Assembly: GCF_900130125.1 (NCBI RefSeq)
Contig: NZ_FQXY01000011.1
Span: 186,001 to 250,000 of the forward strand
DNA from: Bacteroides congonensis
Lineage (GTDB): Bacteria; Bacteroidota; Bacteroidia; Bacteroidales; Bacteroidaceae
Length of the DNA: 64,000 nt
Direction of reading: 5' to 3'
Shown: in pieces, positions 18,401 to 27,298 of the stretch
How the letters are laid out: each line of letters opens with the position of its first letter
Numbering within the stretch: the stretch's first letter is position 1
Program-made: the position numbers and the translations under genes
Notes under the pieces: model-generated
Databases searched by the model: none
Seen by the model: the letters and a program-made list of their open reading frames with translations, nothing else
What the model was told of the DNA's origin: nothing

Positions 18401-18720
18401 AATTTATTAGCCAGAAGAACATGTGTTCCTATATGAGCTTTATTGCTAACTTATTTCTTCTTTTATTTTTTTGTTCTTCTGTCTGTAAATAGTTCATATC
18501 GATACCGAAATGAGCTAAATGATTTTTTGCAGACAGACTAATAAATTTCTTTTTAGACAGAAGAACATAAGAACAAAAGATAAAACAGTAGTAGTTTAAT
18601 GACCGGCAGAAATAATTTTCCAAGCGCAGCCTTTATGTTCTTTTGTTCTTATGTCTAAATCAAATTCCCATTTAGCTCATAACAGTGCAGAAATGAGCCA
18701 AGTATTTAGCTTCATCAAGA
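18401..18720. repeat. Cluster of short inverted repeats in gene-free DNA
   Basis: No credible gene. GTTCTTCTGTCT (18473-18484) is the exact inverse of AGACAGAAGAAC (18555-18566). The segment around 18640-18659 is in turn near-inverse to 18551-18579 (ACATAAGAACAAAAG side). TTTAGCTCAT (18671-18680) is the inverse of ATGAGCTAAA (18510-18519). The words recur in both orientations, so several alternative stems are possible. Confidence 0.7.
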
Positions 18721-18846
18721 TTTAAAATGATATAATTATCTTGCACACCTACACTCTTTGCATCTATTCAATTGATACATAGAAATATAAGTATGTGCAA
18801 GATACCGTTGCAGATGCGTGCAAGATAAAAGTATCTTGCACGCTGT
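18721..18846 (+). repeat. 126-bp inverted repeat, left arm
   Basis: Gap-free inverse match to 19076-19201, 117 of 126 positions identical. The arm ends with its own perfect hairpin: GCGTGCAAGATA (18816-18827), AAAG, TATCTTGCACGC (18832-18843). All nine differences between arms are transitions. No open reading frame of note. Confidence 0.9.
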
Positions 18847-18905
18847 CTGCTGTGATTACTTAGCTATTCATTCCTGTTGACGGTAGTTCCCATTTGTTTC
18901 AAGTA

Positions 18906-18971
18906 CTTGAAACAAAGTGTTCATAGGCTTGAAACAAAGTGTTTACTTACTTGAAACAAAGTGTTTCTCTA
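18906..18971 (+). repeat. Three 22-bp tandem repeats, iteron-like
   Basis: CTTGAAACAAAGTGTT begins at 18906, 18928 and 18950, an exact 22-bp period; the last six bases of each unit vary. An inverted copy (AAACACTTTGTTTC) follows at about 18976-18989, and a palindromic TTTCAAGTACTTGAAA sits just before the array (18898-18913). About two helical turns per unit would place bound protein on one face of the DNA; this is inference. Confidence 0.9.
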
Positions 18972-19075
18972 TAGCAAACACTTTGTTTCATTACTTTGAA
19001 CAAGTCATTTGATGCCTTGATTCTATAAATGACTGCATAGTTTTCGGGAATTATCAGGAACTTTTTGAAAAAGAC

Positions 19076-19201
19076 ACAGCGTGCAAGATACTTTTATCTT
19101 GCACACATCTGCAACGGCATCTTGCACACGCTTATATCTCTATGTATCAATCAAGTAGATGCAAAGAGTGTAGGCGTGCAAGATAATTATATCATTTTAA
19201 A
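19076..19201 (-). repeat. 126-bp inverted repeat, right arm
   Basis: Inverse partner of 18721-18846 with a 229-bp spacer. Read as minus-strand RNA the pair has two A-C mismatches and seven G-U pairs; read as plus-strand RNA it has seven A-C mismatches and two G-U pairs. No transposase and no target-site duplication were seen at the outer ends. Confidence 0.9.
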
Positions 19202-19340
19202 CTCTATGTAATGCAGGAACTATTATGATTTTGTTCAAAACCGTGCAGTGATGATTTGAAACTCAATGGAGTAAACTGAAGCTTTGTGATAGAACTGAAA
19301 TTGGTATTGTTGAATTTAGTTCACGAAGTCAGCTTTTGAT

Positions 19341-20138
19341 TTATTGTTTCTTAGAGAACCATTCCTTGAACTCCGCCACCCGTGCCTTGCTGACCAGAAT
19401 CTTTTCCTTGATTCCGGAATAGCGCACATTGATGGATAACCGGCTGTTGAACCATAAATCAATATCTTTGATAGCTTCCCGTGAAACCAGGTATTGGCGG
19501 TTGGCGCGGAAGAAAAGGTGAGGATTGAGACAGTCGGTGAGTTCGTCCAGAGTTTGAGGAAAGTTGTATTCTGTGCCATCGTTTAGGACAGCTTTCACCT
19601 GGCAGTCTTTGATATAAAATAATTGTATCATATCTACGGAGACAGGTAGCAGTTTGTCTCCTTTTATTGGGATAAGGAAGTGCGTCTTATAGTTCTCCTG
19701 CTTTTTGAGTGAATGGAAAAGTTGCAGCAGCTCTTCTTCCTGATGTGGGGTGTGGAGCGATTGAGAGTCGGGGGTGGCGGTATGCTGCAAGTTTCCCAGT
19801 TTGGCGAGGGCACGTTCGATGTCTTCCTTGCCGATAGGTTTCAGCAAATAGTCGATACTGTTCACTTTGAAAGCCCGCAGGGCATATTCGTCATAGGCAG
19901 TGGTGAAGATAATCGGGCAGGTGATATGGGCATGATTGAATATCTCAAAAGCCGAGCCGTCCGCCAGGTGAATATCCATGAATACCAAGTCCGGCATCGG
20001 ATGAGAGCCGAACCATTCGATAGTGGAACCGATACTGTCCAGTACGGCAGCAATTTCTGAGTCCGGCTTTACTTCGTTGAGCAATGAGGAAAGGTTGCGT
20101 ACCGCTGCCTTTTCGTCTTCTATAATGACGGTTTTCAT
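19341..20138 (-). CDS. LytTR-family response regulator
   Basis: A 265-residue regulator: receiver domain (1-120) with phospho-acceptor D55 in LVFMDIHLAD and Lys in LLKPIGKED, then a LytTR DNA-binding domain (about 165-262) with FFRANRQYLVSREAI. Partner of the adjacent LytS-type kinase, 31 bp upstream. It is the last gene of the RND pump operon and so probably controls its own locus. DNA target not identifiable here. Confidence 0.88.
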   Translation of the reverse strand: MKTVIIEDEKAAVRNLSSLLNEVKPDSEIAAVLDSIGSTIEWFGSHPMPDLVFMDIHLADGSAFEIFNHAHITCPIIFTTAYDEYALRAFKVNSIDYLLKPIGKEDIERALAKLGNLQHTATPDSQSLHTPHQEEELLQLFHSLKKQENYKTHFLIPIKGDKLLPVSVDMIQLFYIKDCQVKAVLNDGTEYNFPQTLDELTDCLNPHLFFRANRQYLVSREAIKDIDLWFNSRLSINVRYSGIKEKILVSKARVAEFKEWFSKKQ

Positions 20139-20169
20139 GGTGTCTTTTTATCTATAAATCACTGTTTTT

Positions 20170-21228
20170 TTATTGTGCTTCGTCAATCAGGGGAATAGAA
20201 ACGGTAAATTCTTTACCCTCTGTGATTTGTATCTCTTGCTTGAATAAAAGGTGGTATCTCTTGGCTAGATTAACCAGTCCGATACCCGTTCCGGGGGTGG
20301 CGGTCCATTTGGGCTGAATGTCGTTGCTGACGGATAGGTAGCCGTTCCCGTCAGTGGTGATATGGATAGCCAGCGGTTTCCGGTTACTTATTTCATTGTG
20401 TTTTACGGCATTCTCAATCAATACCTGTACAGCCATCGGTGGAAGCCGGAAATCTTCGTATGCCTTGTCTACCTGTATGTCGAACTGCAAGTTGTTCTCA
20501 AAACGCATCTTTAACAGGAAGATATAGGCGGAAGCGAATTCCATTTCTTCGCGAAGGGTGACACTCTGTGATTCGTTGCCTTGCAGGGTATATCTCAGTA
20601 CCCGGGAAAGTTCCTGGATATAATCTTGGGCTTTGTCCTGATTCTCACGTACTAATGAACGCAAAGTATTCAACGAATTGAATAGCATATGCGGGTTGAG
20701 CTGGTTTTTCAAAACTTCGTATTGGTTGCGGATATTTTCTGCCTGGAGTTGCTCGTTCTCAATGAGTACCTGTTGTTGGCGGTATATTAGATGAATGATA
20801 TAACAACTGCTGGTGACAAGACAGGCCATGATAAAATCCCTTAATGGGTGCAGATAGTGGTGTACCATTGCGTCAATGGCCGGAATATCAAATGTCTTGT
20901 GCAGGAAGACAAAGACTTGTCCCAGCAGGTTGCTCAATATCCATGTCAAGATGAAAGAGAGGAGAATCTTTGTTCCCGTAATCTTGATAGACGACTGGTT
21001 GAAATGGAATAGCCGCGTATTGACAGCGAAGAGCAGGAGTAGAGACAGAAAAGTGAAGAGTATCTCATTGGCCACATCCATAAACTTCATTCCGGGAAAT
21101 AACGAATGGCTCTCGAACCGGTCGAAAAGGGATACGGACTCCGGGAAATGGATTAGTACCGCCACAGCCACCGATATGATGACTGTGGAAAGCACATATT
21201 TGTCTTTTTCTATTGCCTTTACTATCAT
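20170..21228 (-). CDS. LytS/YehU-type sensor histidine kinase
   Basis: A 352-residue inner-membrane kinase. Four hydrophobic segments (about 12-27, 54-72, 88-108, 131-148) precede a coiled stretch and the His_kinase motif NQLNPHMLFNSLN with phospho-acceptor H180. The ATP domain has IENAVKHN (N box) and GTGIGLVNLAKR (G box). No large periplasmic sensor domain, so it may sense a membrane or membrane-embedded signal. Co-directional with the pump genes upstream (29 bp) and the regulator downstream. Confidence 0.87.
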   Translation of the reverse strand: MIVKAIEKDKYVLSTVIISVAVAVLIHFPESVSLFDRFESHSLFPGMKFMDVANEILFTFLSLLLLFAVNTRLFHFNQSSIKITGTKILLSFILTWILSNLLGQVFVFLHKTFDIPAIDAMVHHYLHPLRDFIMACLVTSSCYIIHLIYRQQQVLIENEQLQAENIRNQYEVLKNQLNPHMLFNSLNTLRSLVRENQDKAQDYIQELSRVLRYTLQGNESQSVTLREEMEFASAYIFLLKMRFENNLQFDIQVDKAYEDFRLPPMAVQVLIENAVKHNEISNRKPLAIHITTDGNGYLSVSNDIQPKWTATPGTGIGLVNLAKRYHLLFKQEIQITEGKEFTVSIPLIDEAQ

Positions 21229-21257
21229 ATTGCAAAGATAAGAGAATTTTTTAGTGA

Positions 21258-22163
21258 TTAATCGTTTTTCTGAATATGTGCTGTGACATACATGCCCGGT
21301 CGGAATTGTGCGTTTGTCTCTTTGATAGATGAATAAACTTCGAGCGAACGGTTGGTTTCGTCTACTTTTTGTCCGATGGAGACTACTGTTCCGTTGAAAG
21401 TCTGCGTTCCCATCCCGTTGACGCGGAACTGCACGGGACTGCCCACTTGTATGTCTGCAAGGTCTTTTTCGTAAGTAGTCAGGCAGAGCATCGGGGAGCT
21501 TTTATCAATAATCTCACAAAGAGCTTCTCCCGGATTGATGTATTTGCCTATATTCATAGCCACATTGGCTGCATAGCCGCTGATGGGGGCTTTCACTTCC
21601 AGCAATGGCTGGATGCCGTTCTTCAGCAATGTCTCCGGGGTGACACCCAAAATGGAGAGTTGCGCGGCGGCGGCATCCTGGCGGCTTTTCATGGAGAGAT
21701 AATCCGCCTTGCTTTGCTGGAACTTCTTTTGTGAAGCTGCCTGTTCGGCGGAAAGTGCCTTTTGACGCTCGTATTCCGCCAGAAGATATTCCGCCTGCGC
21801 ATGACTGTCAAGATAAGTCTGTTGCAGGGTAATGAATTCCGGATTTTCCAAGGTGGCGATAACCGCGTTTTTAGCTATGTGTTGTCCGGGCAACAGAGAG
21901 GTGTGCTTGACTACTCCACCCATAGTCAATGCTATAGTCGCCTGTCGTTGGGGCGGAAGGACAATACGCCCGTTGAATGAAACCTGATTCGGTTTTGAAG
22001 TCGCGGAAGTGATGGCATCCACTTCGGGTTGTTTCGCCACGGTGTCTGCCGCAACTTCAGTTGCAGAAACCATACCAGTTTCGTTATCCGTAATCTGTTG
22101 GTTGCCCTTGCAAGCTGTCAAAGCAAGTAAAAGGACAGAATAAAATATCTTCTTCATCTTCAT
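21258..22163 (-). CDS. RND periplasmic adaptor (membrane fusion protein)
   Basis: A CusB/CzcB-type adaptor of about 301 residues. The signal peptide ends in a lipobox-like ALTAC, so it is probably a lipoprotein. The order is barrel-sandwich half, a hairpin of two coiled helices (roughly 120-190 with the A/Q-rich text AEYLLAEYERQK), barrel-sandwich half with the lipoyl-like ISGYAANVAMNIGKYINPGE, then a beta-barrel domain. An ATG at 22193 would overlap the pump gene; 22163 gives a normal signal peptide. It links pump and channel parts of the efflux complex. Confidence 0.82.
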   Translation of the reverse strand: MKMKKIFYSVLLLALTACKGNQQITDNETGMVSATEVAADTVAKQPEVDAITSATSKPNQVSFNGRIVLPPQRQATIALTMGGVVKHTSLLPGQHIAKNAVIATLENPEFITLQQTYLDSHAQAEYLLAEYERQKALSAEQAASQKKFQQSKADYLSMKSRQDAAAAQLSILGVTPETLLKNGIQPLLEVKAPISGYAANVAMNIGKYINPGEALCEIIDKSSPMLCLTTYEKDLADIQVGSPVQFRVNGMGTQTFNGTVVSIGQKVDETNRSLEVYSSIKETNAQFRPGMYVTAHIQKND

Positions 22164-22176
22164 ATACTGTATTTTA

Positions 22177-25100
22177 TTATCTGAATAGTTCATACTCTAA
22201 TGCGGCAATGTTATATTGGTAGACAGTCTCGATATAGCCGCGGCGAATATCCCGGGCGGTTGTTATGGACTGTATGTATTCCGCTATACCCGTTTCGCTC
22301 TGTTGCAACTGGAGATTGGCAGCCTTGGTCAACTCGTCCGCTTCTTTCAAGGCGGAAGAAGTGTAGTAGCGCAAGCTTTCGTTGTATCTGCGGAGTGAGG
22401 CTTCCAACTCAAGCACCTTGTTTCTCAATTCGCGAATATTTGCGTCTGCCTGAATCTGTGCTGAGGTAGCGGATAACCGTGCTTGCCTTACCTTGCTCTT
22501 TTGGGGCAGGAAATAGATAGGGAAGGAGACCCCCACCATCCACGCACTCAGATTCTTCAACGGAAGAATATCCTGGCGGGTATATCCCACGCTGATTTCC
22601 GGAAAGAAATGGCTCCGCTCTACATGAAGTATTGCTTTCGCTTCGTCCGCCTGACTTTGAAAGTAAGCAGTGTGCGCTCCCGACAGCGTCCCGTCTGAAA
22701 GGCTGGTGTAAAACAGCGATAAGGTAGAATCTGCCGGAACAATCGGTTGGTCTGAATAACAACTCCAACGGAAGCGTGCCAAAGCCATTTTCTCTTCTTC
22801 CTGTGCCTGGAACCAACGATTGTGCAGTTCGGCGGCGATGGTTGTCATCATATTCTTTTCGAGCAGGGTGATTTCCCCCTGTTGATAACGCAGTTCACCG
22901 ATATGCTGTAACTTTTCCGCCATCTTATCCTGGTCGCGGTACATCGCACAGAGGTTGGCGGCATATTGATAATAAGCCCATGCCCGTTTCACTTCTGCCG
23001 TGACTTCCTTTTCCACCATCTGACGATAGAAGGTGGTTGTTTTCACTTGTCGGTTGACTAATGCATTCTTGTAGAACGGGGTCAGCAGAGAACCCAGGCT
23101 TTGCTCGAAAGCCAGTTCCTTGTCTTTCTTGTTCTCTCCGTTGAGTTGCCCCCAGGAATAGCTGAATGAGGTAGGGGATGCTTCTACAATCTCGCCACGG
23201 GTAGCTTTGGCTTGTTGAATGGCGTTTGTTGCTATTTTCAGACGGGGGTGATTCTGTTTAGCCATCTCGATAGCCTGTTCCAAAGTGACAGTCGATGCCT
23301 GTTGCGCGGAAACGAAAGAAGGAGTCAGCAGGAACAGGGGAAGAAGGACGAAGAACGGCAGGTGAAACTTGACTCCCGGACGTTTCCATGTTGCCAATGA
23401 GTTCACAATCTTGTAGAACACCGGGATGATGAGTAATGTCAACACAGTCGAGATAATCAATCCGCCGATAACGACAGTTGCCAGCGGGCGTTGCACCTCG
23501 GCACCGGCGGAAGTGGCGATAGCCATCGGGACAAATCCCAATGATGCCACCAAGCCTGTCAGGAATACGGGACGGAGCAGATGCGGAGTTCCCTTGGCGA
23601 TGATTCGGTTTGTAGTCATGGGGTGAGTGTTTTGTTTACGAAGTTCGTTGAAGTGATTCACCATGAGGATGCCGTTCAGCACCGCTACGCCGAATAATGC
23701 GATGAAACCTACACCCGCCGATATGCTGAACGGGAGTCCGCGCAGCCAAAGGGCGACAATACCGCCGATAAGCGACAACGGAACGGTGGAGAATACCATC
23801 AGTGTATAGGTGATATTCTTGAAAGCAAAGAACAGAATCAAAAGGATGAGCATCAATGCTACCGGAATGACAATGAGCAGTGTGTGAATAGCGTTCTGCA
23901 AGTTCTCGAACTGACCGCCGTACTCGAAGTAATATCCCGGTTTCAGCTTGACGTTCCTGTCCAATGTCTTTTGTATGTCCGCCACCACTTGCTGTATATC
24001 CGCGTCACGCACATTGACACCGATGACGATACGGCGTTTCGTAGCGTCACGGTTGATTTGGAGAGGACCGCTGACGAGGTCTATGCTCGCTACTTCTCCG
24101 ACCGGAATCTGGATTCCTTCGGAAGTGCGCACAAACAATTTGTCGAGATTCAAATCCGCTACCTTCTCCTGGTCAAGACGGACGACGAGGTCGAACCTTC
24201 GTTCGTTTTCAAACACTACGCCGCTGGATTCTCCGGCATAGGCGGTTCGGATAATCGTGTTGAGTTCTTCTATGTTGATGCCGTAGCGGGCTATCTTGCT
24301 GCGGTTGTATTTTACTACGAGCTGGGGCAATCCCATCGTCTGCTCTACGATGACGTCTGACGCTCCCGGCACTTTTTCTACATAGGCGGCGGCTTCTTTT
24401 GCTTTTTCGTAGAGTTCGTGGGTGTCTTCTCCGTACAGTTTGACGGCAATGTCGGCTTTGGCTCCTGTCATCAGTTCATTAAAACGGAGCTGTATTGGTT
24501 GCGAGAAGTTGAATTCGGCTCGCTCGGACAGTGGTTCGAGCGCTTCTTTCATCTTGTCCACCATTTCCGCACGATTTCCAGCGCTGATCCATTCTTTGAA
24601 GGGTTTCATGATAATCATCACGTCGGCGTCTTCTACTGCCATCGGGTCGGTGGGGACTTCCGCCGTTCCGATTTTGGCAACTACGTGCTTGATTTCGGGG
24701 AATTTGTCCATCAGTGCTTTTTCTGCCAGGCGGGATACCTCGATACTTTCGGTCAGCGAACTTCCGGCAGGCAATGTCATTTGCATGGCAAAGTCGCCTT
24801 CATCCAGTGTCGGGATAAATTCAGCACCCAGCCGTGTGAAGAGGAAGAGCGAGCCGATTAGTGCGGCAAAGGCTATGATGACGGTACGCCACTTGTGATG
24901 CAGACAGGAACGAAGGCCGCGTTGATATACGCTGTTCAGTTTCTCGAAGAAACGGTCGGCAAGCGTCGGTTTCACCACGATGGTATGTTTCAGGAAGAGC
25001 GATGCCATCATCGGAACATAGGTGAGTGAAAGAATCAAGGCTCCGATGATGCAGAATACAAGAGTTTTTGCCATCGGGGTGAAGTATTTTCCTTCAATTC

Positions 25101-26502
25101 CGTTTAGGGTGAGGATGGGGAAGAATACTATAAGGATAATCAATACGGCGAAAGTTGCCGAGCGGACTACGCCGGATGCTCCTTTTTCCACTTCTTTGTC
25201 CATCTCTTCACGGGTGAGCGTCCGTCCCCGGAACTGCTTGCCGTAGATATGGGCGAGGATACCTTCCAGTATGACGATAGAGCCGTCCACAACGATACCG
25301 AAGTCGATGGCTCCGAGGCTCATCAGGTTGGCGGTGACATTGAAAAGGCGCATCATGATAAAGGCAAAGAGCATCGCCAGCGGGATGACTGACGCGACAA
25401 TCAGTCCGGCACGTACATTGCCGAGGAAGATGATAAGTACGAGGAATACGATAATCGCTCCTTCAATCAGGTTGTTGACAACGGTTGAGATATTCCGGTT
25501 CACCAGTTCCGAGCGGTTCAGATAAGGTTCGATGCTGACTCCTTCGGGCAGCAGGTGTTGTATCTTCTCCACTCTTTTTTCAAGTTCCTGGGTGACGACG
25601 TTGGCGTTAGCTCCTTTCAGCATCATCGCGATTCCGCCTACACACTCGCCTTCGCCGTCCATTGTCATGGCGCCGAAACGTTTGGGAGAGCCGAAACGGA
25701 CTACGCCTACATCGCTGATATGTACCGGAATCCCGTTCCGGTTGGCTACAACGATGCGCTCGATGTCCTTCGTCCGGGTAATCATACCTTCCGACCGGAT
25801 GTAATAGGCATTCTTCGCTTTTTCTATATAGCTTCCGCCAGTGTTCTGGTTGTTGCTGCTGAGGGCTTCGAATACTTCGCCGATGGTGATGTTCAGTGAA
25901 AAGAGCGCGTCCGGGTCGACGGCGACTTCATATTGTTTCAGGTAGCCGCCGAAACTGTTGATTTCTACGATACCCGGTATGCCGGACAACTGGCGTTTCA
26001 CCATCCAATCCTGAATGGTGCGGAGTTCCATAGCATCGTACTTCTCTTCGTAACCGGGGGCTACTTTCAGTATGTACTGGTAGATTTCTCCGAGTCCGGT
26101 GGTGATAGGCATCATCTCCGGTGCTCCGAGTTCGGGTGGAATCTCTCCGGCAACGGTTTGTATCTGTTCGTTGATAAGCTGACGGGCATCGAGGGTAGGG
26201 ACGCTTTCCTTGAATACAACGGTTACTACTGATAGTCCGAAACGACTGACGGAACGGATATCTTCTACATTCATGATGTTGCTCATCGCTAGTTCGATAG
26301 GCATGGTGATGAGCTGTTCTACCTCTTGCGGTGCGAGGGTGGGCGATACGGTCACAATCTGTACCTGGTTGTTGGTGATATCGGGCACGGCGTCGATAGG
26401 TAATGTCAACATCGCGTAGATGCCGCCGATAAGCAGGAAGAGAGTAGTGAGCCCTACAAACAGCTTCTTTTTGATTGAAAAACGTACAATGGCTGTAAAC
26501 AT
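22177..26502 (-). CDS. CusA/CzcA-type RND efflux pump fused to a TolC-like channel
   Basis: A 1441-residue fusion. Residues about 1-1040 are a heavy-metal-efflux RND pump with twelve membrane helices and the TM4 signature GAIDFGIVVDGSIVILEG, whose acidic residues carry protons. Residues about 1043-1063 are a signal-peptide-like hydrophobic stretch ending VSAQQ. Residues about 1066-1441 are an outer-membrane efflux protein of the TolC type with long coiled helices. Unfused pumps are about 1040 residues. Co/Zn/Cd or Cu/Ag export is the family role; the metal is not readable. First gene of the four-gene operon. Confidence 0.87.
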   Translation of the reverse strand: MFTAIVRFSIKKKLFVGLTTLFLLIGGIYAMLTLPIDAVPDITNNQVQIVTVSPTLAPQEVEQLITMPIELAMSNIMNVEDIRSVSRFGLSVVTVVFKESVPTLDARQLINEQIQTVAGEIPPELGAPEMMPITTGLGEIYQYILKVAPGYEEKYDAMELRTIQDWMVKRQLSGIPGIVEINSFGGYLKQYEVAVDPDALFSLNITIGEVFEALSSNNQNTGGSYIEKAKNAYYIRSEGMITRTKDIERIVVANRNGIPVHISDVGVVRFGSPKRFGAMTMDGEGECVGGIAMMLKGANANVVTQELEKRVEKIQHLLPEGVSIEPYLNRSELVNRNISTVVNNLIEGAIIVFLVLIIFLGNVRAGLIVASVIPLAMLFAFIMMRLFNVTANLMSLGAIDFGIVVDGSIVILEGILAHIYGKQFRGRTLTREEMDKEVEKGASGVVRSATFAVLIILIVFFPILTLNGIEGKYFTPMAKTLVFCIIGALILSLTYVPMMASLFLKHTIVVKPTLADRFFEKLNSVYQRGLRSCLHHKWRTVIIAFAALIGSLFLFTRLGAEFIPTLDEGDFAMQMTLPAGSSLTESIEVSRLAEKALMDKFPEIKHVVAKIGTAEVPTDPMAVEDADVMIIMKPFKEWISAGNRAEMVDKMKEALEPLSERAEFNFSQPIQLRFNELMTGAKADIAVKLYGEDTHELYEKAKEAAAYVEKVPGASDVIVEQTMGLPQLVVKYNRSKIARYGINIEELNTIIRTAYAGESSGVVFENERRFDLVVRLDQEKVADLNLDKLFVRTSEGIQIPVGEVASIDLVSGPLQINRDATKRRIVIGVNVRDADIQQVVADIQKTLDRNVKLKPGYYFEYGGQFENLQNAIHTLLIVIPVALMLILLILFFAFKNITYTLMVFSTVPLSLIGGIVALWLRGLPFSISAGVGFIALFGVAVLNGILMVNHFNELRKQNTHPMTTNRIIAKGTPHLLRPVFLTGLVASLGFVPMAIATSAGAEVQRPLATVVIGGLIISTVLTLLIIPVFYKIVNSLATWKRPGVKFHLPFFVLLPLFLLTPSFVSAQQASTVTLEQAIEMAKQNHPRLKIATNAIQQAKATRGEIVEASPTSFSYSWGQLNGENKKDKELAFEQSLGSLLTPFYKNALVNRQVKTTTFYRQMVEKEVTAEVKRAWAYYQYAANLCAMYRDQDKMAEKLQHIGELRYQQGEITLLEKNMMTTIAAELHNRWFQAQEEEKMALARFRWSCYSDQPIVPADSTLSLFYTSLSDGTLSGAHTAYFQSQADEAKAILHVERSHFFPEISVGYTRQDILPLKNLSAWMVGVSFPIYFLPQKSKVRQARLSATSAQIQADANIRELRNKVLELEASLRRYNESLRYYTSSALKEADELTKAANLQLQQSETGIAEYIQSITTARDIRRGYIETVYQYNIAALEYELFR

Positions 26503-26531
26503 GATTCTCTTTGTGTTATTATTTCATGTTA

Positions 26532-26539
26532 CAAAACTA
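26532..26539 (-). promoter_or_regulatory. Candidate -7 box of the RND operon
   Basis: TAGTTTTG on the minus strand fits TAnnTTTG, 30 bp upstream of the pump start. No clear -33 element; tentative. The rest of the 253-bp divergent gap to gpx shows no further feature. Confidence 0.35.
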
Positions 26540-26755
26540 CGGACTATCTACGTTCGTGATAGCCGGAAACGTTTGAAGCGGAAATATTGCGGGGCGAAGT
26601 GACGAAATGACGGCTTGGAATATATATTGTATATGGTGTAGTGATGGGGAAACCTTGGCAATATCGGACGAAATATCGGGAATAATGCGATGTGGAGCAA
26701 ACATTTTTTCAGACCGGTTCGTTTAATATGAAACGAATTAAATAACGTATTGAGT

Positions 26756-27298
26756 ATGAAATCATTTGTCTTAATGGTGGTAGCTATGGTGTGTGCGATA
26801 TCTTTGGAAGCGCAGAATAAGTCTTTCTACGACTTCACTGTGCAAACGATTGACGGTAAGGAATTTCCTCTTTCGTCCTTGAAAGGAAAGAAAGTGTTGG
26901 TGGTGAATGTGGCTTCAAAGTGTGGCTTGACACCACAATATGCCAAATTGCAGGAATTGTACGAGAAGTATAAGGACAAGAACTTTGTTATTATCGGCTT
27001 TCCTGCCAATAACTTTATGGGACAGGAACCGGGAAGCAATGAGGAGATTGCCAAATTCTGTTCATTGAAGTATGATGTCACTTTCCCGATGATGGCTAAG
27101 ATTTCCGTCAAAGGCAAGGAGATGGCTCCGCTTTATCAATGGCTGACGGAGAAGAAACTGAATGGAAAGGAAGATGCACCTGTTCAGTGGAACTTCCAGA
27201 AGTTTATGATTGACGAGAACGGAAACTGGGTCGGATTCGTCGCTCCCAAAGAGAGTCCGTTCTCGGAGAAAATCATTACTTGGATAGAGAAGGGATGA
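26756..27298 (+). CDS. Glutathione-peroxidase-family peroxidase, exported
   Basis: A 180-residue thioredoxin-fold peroxidase of the Gpx family. The catalytic Cys is in ASKCGLTPQ, with the family blocks FPANNFMGQEPGS and the Trp in VQWNFQKF. An N-terminal hydrophobic signal (about 1-21, ending SLEA) predicts export to the periplasm. Non-mammalian members usually take electrons from thioredoxin. I prefer the ATG at 26756; a TTG at 26750 is also in frame. Its 3' end overlaps the convergent NUDIX gene by 23 bp. Confidence 0.87.
   Translation: MKSFVLMVVAMVCAISLEAQNKSFYDFTVQTIDGKEFPLSSLKGKKVLVVNVASKCGLTPQYAKLQELYEKYKDKNFVIIGFPANNFMGQEPGSNEEIAKFCSLKYDVTFPMMAKISVKGKEMAPLYQWLTEKKLNGKEDAPVQWNFQKFMIDENGNWVGFVAPKESPFSEKIITWIEKG

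Noticed and set aside
18906..18971. CRISPR array
   Set aside because: Only three units, 16 of 22 bp repeated, 6-bp intervals instead of spacers, and no cas genes.
18721..19201. Insertion sequence or classic MITE
   Set aside because: No transposase and no target-site duplication at the ends; kept only as foldback repeat.
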